Position numbers and translations under genes: made by a program. The notes under the pieces were generated by a model that was not told the DNA's origin, made no database searches, and saw nothing but the letters and a program-made list of their open reading frames with translations. A stretch of 52,361 nt of DNA from CAZEDL01 sp964585245 (GTDB taxonomy: Bacteria; Patescibacteriota; Patescibacteriia; Magasanikbacterales; GWA2-37-8), in assembly GCA_964585245.1 (NCBI GenBank), contig CAZPCV010000002.1:1-52361 (forward strand). Reading direction: 5' to 3'. How positions within the stretch are numbered: the stretch's first letter is position 1; each line of letters opens with the position of its first letter. Positions 8,678-16,506 of this stretch are shown here, piece by piece.

Positions 8678-9495
8678 AGCTCTATTTCCAATAATGCATT
8701 TTTAAACTGCTCTTCATTTGGTGACTTATAGTGCCAATCCAATGAATCTTCCATCCAAGACACCCCTTTGCCTTTAACCGTATTAGCAATTAAAGTGAAG
8801 GGCTTGTCAGTATTTCGAGCGCGACTATAGGCCAATACACTCAATAATTCCGAATAATCATGGCCATTTACTTCGGCCACCTCCCAACCAAAAGCCTCCC
8901 ATCTTTTCCGCAAATCTTTTTTCATAATACTATCTGTGTACCCAAGTCCCTGTTGATTATTACAATCAATAATCGCTGTAATTTTGCTTAATTTAAACTG
9001 GCTACAAAAAGCGGCTGATTCCCACACAGATCCTTCGTCACACTCACCGTCTCCTAAAAGACAACAAAACCAACGATTGTTACCTTTATTGGCCAATGCC
9101 ATGCCCGCAAGCATGGGCAGCCCATGACCAAGAGAGCCAGAAGTTGCTTCGATGCCTGGCAAAGCATTTTTTATTACATGCCCTGCAATACTAGCTCCAT
9201 TTTCACAAAAATCATTTAACATTTTTTTGGGAAAAAAATTGCGTGAAGCCAAGCAAACATACAGAGCAGCGGCGGCATGGCCTTTACTTAAAATAAAAAT
9301 GTCACGATTGTGATCGGCTGGAGAAGGAATCGATAAAACTGAATGATAAAGCACTGTGAGAATATCAACAATACTAAAACAAGAGCCAACGTGAGAACTC
9401 TTCGTTCTATAAACCATTTCAAGGATTCCTTTTCGGATTAATCTTGCCTCTTCTGCCAAACCTAAAAAGTTTGTTTTTTTTACAAAAGTGCTCAT
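8674..9495 (-). CDS. Transketolase-like, N-terminal subunit (thiamine-PP domain)
   Basis: 273 aa, the N-terminal domain of transketolase on its own. The thiamine diphosphate/Mg motif starts at LLGDGECDEG (146-155; GDG at 148-150) and ends at IIDCNN (175-180). SKGHAAAALY (70-79) and EATSGSLGHG (116-125) match the conserved His-containing loops of the family. With the adjacent C-half it would form the complete enzyme, moving a two-carbon ketol unit from a ketose donor to an aldehyde or ketone acceptor. It begins 27 bp after rfbG. Placement inside the CDP-sugar genes is the unusual point. Confidence 0.88.
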   Translation of the reverse strand: MSTFVKKTNFLGLAEEARLIRKGILEMVYRTKSSHVGSCFSIVDILTVLYHSVLSIPSPADHNRDIFILSKGHAAAALYVCLASRNFFPKKMLNDFCENGASIAGHVIKNALPGIEATSGSLGHGLPMLAGMALANKGNNRWFCCLLGDGECDEGSVWESAAFCSQFKLSKITAIIDCNNQQGLGYTDSIMKKDLRKRWEAFGWEVAEVNGHDYSELLSVLAYSRARNTDKPFTLIANTVKGKGVSWMEDSLDWHYKSPNEEQFKNALLEIEL

Positions 9496-9522
9496 AATTT
9501 TAAAAGAAAAACAAACGAACGG

Positions 9523-10491
9523 CTACCTGTAACGCTTGAAATAATCTTGATACCATACATAAGTGTCTAAAACAGCTGCCTCAAACGTATAGTTAGATTC
9601 CCATCCTAAAATTTCTTTGGCTTTTTTAGCATCTAGCGTTTGTTCTACGATCTCATTTTGCTGACTATTTACAATCTCATACTCAATACTTTTTCCAACA
9701 ATCTCGCTCACTTTTTTTATTAATTGCAATACGGAAAAATCCGAGTTGGTGCTAAAATTAAAAGCCTCGCCTTTTATTTTATTAATATTTTCCGCTAAAG
9801 CAACGTACCCTTCAACCACATCTTTAACATAGACGTAATCTCTAATGAAAGTTCCGTCACTACGCAATTTTATAACCTCATTATTTATTACGGCTTTCAT
9901 TATTCCTGGAACTATTCGATTAAAATTAAGGTCCCCCGGACCAAAGATGTTCCCAAAACGACTAATGGCGACCGGGATATCATATGTTTTGGCGTAAGTG
10001 TGGGCGATGAGATCCGTGCATGATTTTGACACATCGTAAGGATGATCGCCGCGTAATGGTTTATCTTCTAAAACACCGACACAGTCTTTACCGTACACTT
10101 TATCACTCGAAGCTACTATTACTCCTTCTATTGAAGATGCCAAACGAGCCGCCTCAAGTATGTGCACCGTGCCCATTATGTTGGTAGAAAAAGTTTCGTA
10201 AGGATTAATCAAGGCAGTTGCGACAATGGGTTGGGCTGCAATATGAAAAATATAATTAATTTCATACTTAGTTACAACCTCAGCCATTCTCAGTCGATCT
10301 TTTAAATCACCGTTAACCACTATCACTTTATTATTTAATCCGTTAGTAAAAAAATATGCCGCCGGATCTATGCTCCTGGATAAGGCAACAACTCGGAATG
10401 GTTTTAAAGACAAAATTTTTTCAACCAAATGCGAACCAACCAATCCGGTGGCCCCAGTCACCAATATATTTTTATTTTTTAATATACTCAT
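9523..10491 (-). CDS. rfbG: CDP-glucose 4,6-dehydratase
   Basis: Converts CDP-glucose to CDP-4-keto-6-deoxyglucose with bound NAD. From the chosen ATG the protein is 322 aa. The Rossmann motif is LVTGATGLVGSH, followed by HIAAQPIV, the catalytic block SSDKVYG, and Tyr-x-x-x-Lys in HPYDVSKSCTDLI, all typical of this enzyme. The ATG at 10491 directly follows the rfbF stop (TAA, T, ATG). An ATG at 10533 would add 14 residues and overlap rfbF by 41 bp, so I reject it. The product is the substrate of rfbH in the same run. Confidence 0.9.
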   Translation of the reverse strand: MSILKNKNILVTGATGLVGSHLVEKILSLKPFRVVALSRSIDPAAYFFTNGLNNKVIVVNGDLKDRLRMAEVVTKYEINYIFHIAAQPIVATALINPYETFSTNIMGTVHILEAARLASSIEGVIVASSDKVYGKDCVGVLEDKPLRGDHPYDVSKSCTDLIAHTYAKTYDIPVAISRFGNIFGPGDLNFNRIVPGIMKAVINNEVIKLRSDGTFIRDYVYVKDVVEGYVALAENINKIKGEAFNFSTNSDFSVLQLIKKVSEIVGKSIEYEIVNSQQNEIVEQTLDAKKAKEILGWESNYTFEAAVLDTYVWYQDYFKRYR

Positions 10492-10492
10492 A

Positions 10493-11278
10493 TTACCAAA
10501 TTTTCCAAAACGGATCATTGATCCAATGCGCATTTAAATCTTCAACTTCTTTATAAGTATCCATGCATTTCCATTTTCCAGAATGTTTATAAACCGAAAG
10601 CTCCCCTTTAATCACGAGCTGCCCAAACACGCCTTCGATCATACCGTCTTCTTTAATCATATCAATAACCTGATTTTTGAAAACCATAAATCCGCCATTT
10701 ATGAAGTCGGAAGCCAATTTATTCTCGTCTTTATCGGTCACCTTATGCTGATAAAAACCAGCCACTTTTTGATTATTCTGGTCAATATCCAAGAGCCCAA
10801 ATCGATGCACCGGCTTAACCCCGGTTATGGTAGCTAAGGTATTTTGCTTATTATGAAAAGCAACCAGATCTCTGATATTTATATCAGCAACTCCATCCCC
10901 ATAAGTAAGCATAAAATCATCATTTCCAAGATACTTTTTTAAACGGCGAACGCGTTCGCCAGTGAGGCTGTCGGCTCCAGTTTCGGCAAAAGTAATTTTA
11001 AAATCATCGCAACTGTTATTATGAAAAATAATATCATTGTTGCTTGTGTCTAAGGTAAAATCATTAAGGAAGCTGCGCCAATTCAAAAAATACTCTTTTA
11101 TCATGTTTCCTTTGTACCCCAAGGCCAAAATGAATTCATTAAAACCATGGTGGGCATAAATTTTCATAATATGCCACAAAATTGGTTTGCCACCTACCTC
11201 TACCAATGGTTTTGGCTTAAATTCAGTCTCTTCTTTCAACCTAGTACCTGTTCCACCACAAAGAATAACCGTTTTCAT
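10493..11278 (-). CDS. rfbF: Glucose-1-phosphate cytidylyltransferase
   Basis: Makes CDP-glucose from CTP and glucose 1-phosphate, the committed step to CDP-dideoxyhexoses. The 261-aa length is normal. The nucleotide-binding signature VILCGGTGTRL is at the N-terminus, followed by KPKPLVEVGGKPILWHIM and YGDGVADINI (metal-binding Asp), as in the rfbF family. It starts 1 bp after the stop of the membrane protein upstream and stops 1 bp before rfbG, so it is part of the same polycistronic unit. Confidence 0.92.
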   Translation of the reverse strand: MKTVILCGGTGTRLKEETEFKPKPLVEVGGKPILWHIMKIYAHHGFNEFILALGYKGNMIKEYFLNWRSFLNDFTLDTSNNDIIFHNNSCDDFKITFAETGADSLTGERVRRLKKYLGNDDFMLTYGDGVADINIRDLVAFHNKQNTLATITGVKPVHRFGLLDIDQNNQKVAGFYQHKVTDKDENKLASDFINGGFMVFKNQVIDMIKEDGMIEGVFGQLVIKGELSVYKHSGKWKCMDTYKEVEDLNAHWINDPFWKIW

Positions 11279-11279
11279 A

Positions 11280-13091
11280 CTATCTACCTAACTTAAATAT
11301 ACTAAAATATGTGTCGTCGTAGACTTTGGTAACATTTTCTATATTTCTCATATCATAGCCAAAATTACGTTGCGCGCCAATTTTTTTGTTTTCTACAATA
11401 TAGGTTACGTGAAACTTTTTCAATTCCTCATTTATCGTGATTTTGTATACATTATAACGCTCAAATAAGTCGTCAAAATATTTTGAACCACGAAATGACA
11501 CCGCATCTGACGCTTCGGTCCCACAATTAATACCTAATAAATTAAGTTTCAAAAGCTTACACAGCTTAACTTGGCGATTATAGGTTTTATATTGATGGAC
11601 AGCATTCCCGACTCCTCCATAAATCTGAAAATCCTGTTTAATCCCATGTTTGTCTGTATTATCAAAGTACCTGGAAACCAAATATCTTTCTTCAATTTCA
11701 TTATTGGACACAATATGAAGTATGCCTCCATTACCAAATAAAACATAGTGCTTTGTATATTCCGAAATAAAATTCAATATCGGATCATTAACATTCACCA
11801 TGATAACACTCGGTTGTGACACATTCTCATTCAACCAATTGATAGGCGCGTTATAATTAAAAGTTTCTTTTATATATTCTATATTGTCGCCTTGCTGCTG
11901 AAAATATGACCAGTAAACTCTAGAGTAATGCCACAAACTAAAACAAGACACAAAAAATAATATTATAATTGCGATCCGTTTTTTAGTTTTAAATACATTA
12001 TTTAATTTGACAAGGTCATAAGTAAAATAAAAATACGTCGCTATAGCCAGCGGTGTCCAAATCGCCATAAATCTTTCGATATGACCGGATAGCTCCAGTT
12101 CTTTCCCGGTAACAACATTACTAACAATAACAAATGACATGGCCAACCCGCTGATAATAAAAAAAATCGTTGCTGAAGAAAAATTTTTATTCTCTTTTAA
12201 TTCTTGAATTTTACGCCGACTCAAATAATAAAGGACAACAATCATCATCGTCCAACCACCAGAAGCCAAGGCCTGAAAAGTCGGCAAATGAGTCGAAACC
12301 AAACCTATTCTACCCATCGTTTCCCAATAAAATTGATGTTTAAGTTGATTAATTGTATAAAAAATTATCGGCGACGAAATAACCAGAGCCAAAATTGACG
12401 ACCCTGCCAGGTAACCAGCCGTACGAAAATTTTTCTGCAACAAAAAATAAATAGTAGCAAAAAAAATAAAAACAGCCACCACTTGCATTAAATATGTATA
12501 TACGTAGACCCCGCCTGAAATGGCTAGTGTCAAAAAAACAATCCTTTTTTTGTCTTCTGGCTTTTTAGACCAAAAAACATACGCCAGTAATAACACCATG
12601 AAGAATGGAAAAATTGTCTGCATTGAGACAGCTGGAAGTATTAAAAAAACACCCTGAGTGTATGTCAATAAAGCACCTAATAGTGCCCCCTTTTTAGAAA
12701 TACCCAAATTTAAAAGAATTGTGTAGGCTAAAAGAGTAAAAATTATTGACCAAAGAAGAGCGTTAAAAACCATGGTGACATCAAACGAAAGCCCCGCTAA
12801 ATAGGGGGCGGCAGCAATCCAATCGGCAACAAAGAAGGCTGGGGCCGGCTCGTTGTTGTGTTCTATAAAATATGGATTACCGATAAAATAATGGCCATCT
12901 TTTATCTCTCTAATTCGAGCAGAATAATAAGTGGAGCCATAGACAAAGTTCGCTGCTGCTCTGGTTATTCTGGGCAGATTAAAGCCGGTGGCCGGAATAA
13001 TTTTTAATATTGGCATCAAGGCTAAAAAAACAGTAACAAAAATAATAATAAATAAATAAAATCGGTGTTCTTTTAATTTACTAAGTAGCAT
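11280..13091 (-). CDS. Polytopic membrane protein, GT-C-like, family not recognised
   Basis: 603 aa. A first membrane helix (about 12-32) is followed by an outer loop containing YYSARIREIKDGHYFIGNP, then about ten hydrophobic helices, then a soluble C-terminal domain of about 190 residues. The outer loop parallels the one in the 2854-4617 protein (YYLSRINDILEGYWLVGSP), and the helix plan is similar, so the two are likely paralogues in one cluster. A polyprenyl-sugar-dependent transferase or a polymerase is the best guess. I see no decisive catalytic motif. It lies 1 bp from its neighbours on both sides. Confidence 0.55.
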   Translation of the reverse strand: MLLSKLKEHRFYLFIIIFVTVFLALMPILKIIPATGFNLPRITRAAANFVYGSTYYSARIREIKDGHYFIGNPYFIEHNNEPAPAFFVADWIAAAPYLAGLSFDVTMVFNALLWSIIFTLLAYTILLNLGISKKGALLGALLTYTQGVFLILPAVSMQTIFPFFMVLLLAYVFWSKKPEDKKRIVFLTLAISGGVYVYTYLMQVVAVFIFFATIYFLLQKNFRTAGYLAGSSILALVISSPIIFYTINQLKHQFYWETMGRIGLVSTHLPTFQALASGGWTMMIVVLYYLSRRKIQELKENKNFSSATIFFIISGLAMSFVIVSNVVTGKELELSGHIERFMAIWTPLAIATYFYFTYDLVKLNNVFKTKKRIAIIILFFVSCFSLWHYSRVYWSYFQQQGDNIEYIKETFNYNAPINWLNENVSQPSVIMVNVNDPILNFISEYTKHYVLFGNGGILHIVSNNEIEERYLVSRYFDNTDKHGIKQDFQIYGGVGNAVHQYKTYNRQVKLCKLLKLNLLGINCGTEASDAVSFRGSKYFDDLFERYNVYKITINEELKKFHVTYIVENKKIGAQRNFGYDMRNIENVTKVYDDTYFSIFKLGR

Positions 13092-13092
13092 A

Positions 13093-13962
13093 CTATTTTT
13101 TTGCTATTATAAAAAAATTATCTCGCAAATTAATCGGCACAGCCAAGTTGCCAATTGACGTACCCCTTAACCTATCGGCAAGATTTTGTATAAAGCGCAA
13201 TTTGCTGATGCGCGCCAAGGTGAGAAATGCATATATCAGTGTGAATTTTTTCCCCAACTTTCCTACCTCCAAAACTTTAAAACCGGCACCTGATAAATTT
13301 TTTGCTAAATTAGTTGGATTAAAATAGTATAAGTGTTCCGGAGGCACAAATAAATGCCAACGCTTACCCATTATTTTTGCAAATATACTGCTGGCGTCGG
13401 GTGTGTTGATAATCAAAATTCCATTCGGAGCGAGCAACTCATAGGCTTTTTTTATTTGTTCATATGGATCACTAACATGCTCAATCACATCCCACATAGT
13501 AATAACATTGAATAGTTTAGGGAACCTAACCGAATCCAAAGTTCCAGTTAAAACCGCCAGACCCTTAGCACGAGCTTTTTCGGCAGCAAAATCAGAAATT
13601 TCCACGCCAGTAACATCCCACTTATTTCTAAGAGCAAGGCCTAAAAAAAATCCTGTGGCCGCACCTACATCCAAAAGCGACCCCACCCCACCGGAATACT
13701 TTTCAATAATTTTCAAATATTTTAAAAAAGTATCTGTCATCGCTGATTTGTCGGTGTCATAATCTGCATAACCAAATCCATGAGTGGCGCCGGAAAAATA
13801 ATCTTGCTCGTATATAACACTCAAGTTTTGCGGAATTGGCCATACAAAAATTAAGCCGCACGCCTCACACTGAAATAGATCATGACAATTTTTACTGATA
13901 AAAAAAACCGACTTGCCTCCGCACAATTTGCAATCCACTATTTTTTTAACAATAGTTTCCAT
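13093..13962 (-). CDS. SAM methyltransferase with N-terminal zinc-ribbon-like cysteines
   Basis: 289 aa. Cys11-x2-Cys14 and Cys32-x2-Cys35 make a small zinc-ribbon-like head, followed by a class I methyltransferase domain with motif I LLDVGAATGFF (96-106) and MWDVIEHV (motif III region). This architecture is common in sugar C- and O-methyltransferases of polysaccharide loci; the acceptor here is unknown. The start overlaps the end of the polyprenyl-phosphate GT2 gene by 25 bp, implying coupled translation. Confidence 0.8.
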   Translation of the reverse strand: METIVKKIVDCKLCGGKSVFFISKNCHDLFQCEACGLIFVWPIPQNLSVIYEQDYFSGATHGFGYADYDTDKSAMTDTFLKYLKIIEKYSGGVGSLLDVGAATGFFLGLALRNKWDVTGVEISDFAAEKARAKGLAVLTGTLDSVRFPKLFNVITMWDVIEHVSDPYEQIKKAYELLAPNGILIINTPDASSIFAKIMGKRWHLFVPPEHLYYFNPTNLAKNLSGAGFKVLEVGKLGKKFTLIYAFLTLARISKLRFIQNLADRLRGTSIGNLAVPINLRDNFFIIAKK

Positions 13963-14648
13963 GGTATAAAAATGCCTTCTTTAATAATATGATTAGAAAT
14001 CTTTGATTCGCCGTTTATTCTATTTCTAAAAAGAATAGGAAGTTCAATAAAAGAGGCGCCAATCTTCCATAAACGGAACTTTAACTCAATCTGAAAAGCG
14101 TAACCGGAAGCATCCAAAGGATGCTGAATAATTTTTTTTAAAATCGAAGCCCTAATTAGATTAAATCCACCTGTACAATCTACTACTGGCAGCCGTGTCA
14201 CCAATCTTGAATAAAAATTTCCACCCAGACTTAAAAATTTTCGCCACCGTTCCCAACCAAAAACCGACCCTCCTGGTACATACCGAGACCCGACAACCAC
14301 ATCGGCCTCCTTTCCAGCTCGAATCAGCTCTGGCAAGTATAGCGGATCATGAGAAAAATCAGCGTCCATCATTATAACTTTTTCAACAGTTTGATCCCTT
14401 AAAACCACTTCAAAACCATGGCTGTACGCTCGCCCCAACCCCTCTTTCTTCTGACGAACCAAGAGAGAAAGGCCAGAAAAAATTTTTCTAAGATCGGATA
14501 CAAATTCTGCCGTTCCATCCGGAGAACTATCATCTACCACAATAATTTTTACATCTGGTAGCAAATAAAAAATTTTCTTTATCAAAAGAACTATGTTGTC
14601 TTTTTCGTTATATGTAGGAATCACGATGGCAACCTTCTCTCCAGTCAT
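13938..14648 (-). CDS. Polyprenyl-phosphate mannosyltransferase-like GT2 (DPM1 type)
   Basis: 236 aa, soluble GT2 of the dolichol-phosphate-mannose synthase type without a membrane anchor. It shows VAIVIPTYNEKDNI, VVDDSSPDGTAEFV, the metal-binding MMDADFSHDP and VVGSRYVPGG, which together are characteristic. It would transfer a hexose from a nucleotide donor to a polyprenyl phosphate at the cytoplasmic face, supplying the GT-C enzymes of this locus. Its ATG overlaps the stop of the GT4 gene upstream by 4 bp. Confidence 0.87.
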   Translation of the reverse strand: MTGEKVAIVIPTYNEKDNIVLLIKKIFYLLPDVKIIVVDDSSPDGTAEFVSDLRKIFSGLSLLVRQKKEGLGRAYSHGFEVVLRDQTVEKVIMMDADFSHDPLYLPELIRAGKEADVVVGSRYVPGGSVFGWERWRKFLSLGGNFYSRLVTRLPVVDCTGGFNLIRASILKKIIQHPLDASGYAFQIELKFRLWKIGASFIELPILFRNRINGESKISNHIIKEGIFIPWKLLLKK

Positions 14649-15775
14649 ATTTTTTGCATAAAATCGATAATTTCAGAGGCGCGTTCAGACCAATTTTTTA
14701 CACACACAAACTTTTTTTCTTCGGCAACAATAACACGATTTTTCATATTTTGCAACATGCTAACTATCGTTTCGGCCAGCAGGTTCGGATTGTCTGGTTC
14801 AATCAATGTTGCCTGATTCTTGTTTAAAATTTCTCGAGTCGATGCTAAATCACTAGCGATAATTGGCTTATCAGCGGCCAAATACTCATATAACTTTAAG
14901 GGTGAAGTATATTTGAATCCAATTTTATATTTACCGCTTGTCGGAAGCACAAGTACGTCGGCCGCTCGAAGCCAATATGGCATCTCGCCGTGCGGCCTCC
15001 AACCTACAATGAATAAACTTGAAAATTTATACTTATCTTTAAAAACAGCAATATCCCTATCAGTGCCACCAACTAAATACACTTGAATACCTGGCGATAA
15101 AAACCCGGCAGCCTCGGCCAGAACGTTGGCGCCTTTCCAGGCGTATAGGTGTCCTGTATACAAAATAATCTTTTTATCTTTAGGCAAAGATAATTTACTA
15201 CGACATTCGAACATTGATTCTTTTATTCTAAATTTTTCTACCTCTACTGCATCGCTCGAAACTAAAATTTTATTTTCCGGAATTTTTAAACTAATTAAAT
15301 CTTTTTTTATTCCATTACTAATCACTATTAACCCGCGGCATCTGTTCCAAGTTTTAAAATGCATGCGACTCGGTTTATTTGGCAAAGAATGAATTTCATA
15401 AAAAATAGAACTATTTATTCGACTAAACCAGTTGGCAACTAACAAATCTCTGGTAAAAAAGATGACATCCTCGTCAAATTTTTTCAAAAATGTCCGAACC
15501 GAAATAATAAAAGCGAAGCTCTCTAGCCAAAAGCCAAGTCTACCAAAAAAATTCTTTGAAATTAAATCCCAGCACCATAATCTAAAAATTTTAAAATTTT
15601 TCTTAACACCATAAAATTCGTATGGGTCAGATACGAGCTTATTTAAACGATTTGGCACAAACAATTCAACTTCTACTCCTTTTTCAGCTAAAGCTTCACA
15701 AGTCTTCATGATTTGTAAACCGTGAGCTTTTTCGGTTGGCAGACGAATGTTGGCAATATAAATAACTTTCTTCAT
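14645..15775 (-). CDS. GT4 glycosyltransferase
   Basis: 376 aa from the ATG at 15775. A GTG at 15805 is in frame, but the residues it adds do not match the family start MKKVIYIANIRLPTEKAHG, so I use the ATG. It is a GT-B enzyme with an N-terminal acceptor domain, then ILYTGHLYAWKG at the domain boundary and the C-terminal donor-binding region TSPLKLYEYLAADKPIIAS, whose glutamate contacts the nucleotide sugar. Retaining transfer of a hexose to a growing chain is expected. Substrate unknown. Confidence 0.85.
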   Translation of the reverse strand: MKKVIYIANIRLPTEKAHGLQIMKTCEALAEKGVEVELFVPNRLNKLVSDPYEFYGVKKNFKIFRLWCWDLISKNFFGRLGFWLESFAFIISVRTFLKKFDEDVIFFTRDLLVANWFSRINSSIFYEIHSLPNKPSRMHFKTWNRCRGLIVISNGIKKDLISLKIPENKILVSSDAVEVEKFRIKESMFECRSKLSLPKDKKIILYTGHLYAWKGANVLAEAAGFLSPGIQVYLVGGTDRDIAVFKDKYKFSSLFIVGWRPHGEMPYWLRAADVLVLPTSGKYKIGFKYTSPLKLYEYLAADKPIIASDLASTREILNKNQATLIEPDNPNLLAETIVSMLQNMKNRVIVAEEKKFVCVKNWSERASEIIDFMQKI

Positions 15776-15815
15776 AACACAATAAACATGACAGATTCTT
15801 AACACAATTTCCGCT

Positions 15816-16481
15816 TCATTTTTTTACATTAAATAAATACCCTAATACAAATCTATCCTGGTTCATTTTTGGCCGCAGCTTCAAAACCAACTCATCAACT
15901 AACAATACCAACGGCACGGCGATCATCTTTACTATGCGGGGCACCACCTGCTCCACATGGGACCAGGCTGCGGTAAACGGCCCGCGGCCAAAAGGAATAA
16001 TTTCTACCTGTGAAAAACCAAGCTCATCTTTAAATATTTTGTTAAGCGTTTCTTTGGTATAGCGCCAATAATCATGCGGATCAGGATGATAATTTACTAA
16101 AAACGGTACTGCGCCAATAAGGCTACCATCAATTTTTAAAATTCGTTTTGTTTCCACCAGCACCTGCCGATAGTTATAGAGATGTTCTAACAGATTAAAC
16201 ATCAGCACTGTATCTATCGTTTCATTTTCATACGGCAGTCGACTAGTTTCTAAATCAATCCGCTGGCCAGCCTGTGATGTCTCGGCAAAACCTAAATCAA
16301 GGCAATTGACAACTACTTCGGCGCTACGCTGTAAAAAACGGTGGTAACTCGCGAGTTGGGTGGAACTCCCGACATCTACAACCTGGCCACGCAAGACAAA
16401 CCGGCGGCATGTTTCGTTCATTAATATACGATAGATGTCTTTTCCTTTCCACACTTCGCGCCAATAAGAAAACGTTACCAT
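15816..16481 (-). CDS. Class I SAM-dependent methyltransferase
   Basis: 221 aa. The SAM-binding loop reads VVDVGSSTQLASYH, a weak form of motif I with serines in place of glycines. LMFNLLEHLYNYRQVL and LKIDGSLIGAVPFLV follow, as in methyltransferase type 11 proteins. A HPDPHDYWRYT segment near residue 140 is typical of a subgroup found in glycan loci. The acceptor is unknown. It sits 25 bp after the asparagine-synthase-like gene. Confidence 0.75.
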   Translation of the reverse strand: MVTFSYWREVWKGKDIYRILMNETCRRFVLRGQVVDVGSSTQLASYHRFLQRSAEVVVNCLDLGFAETSQAGQRIDLETSRLPYENETIDTVLMFNLLEHLYNYRQVLVETKRILKIDGSLIGAVPFLVNYHPDPHDYWRYTKETLNKIFKDELGFSQVEIIPFGRGPFTAAWSHVEQVVPRIVKMIAVPLVLLVDELVLKLRPKMNQDRFVLGYLFNVKK

Positions 16482-16506
16482 ACTATAATTTTCTACAAAA
16501 ACTAAA

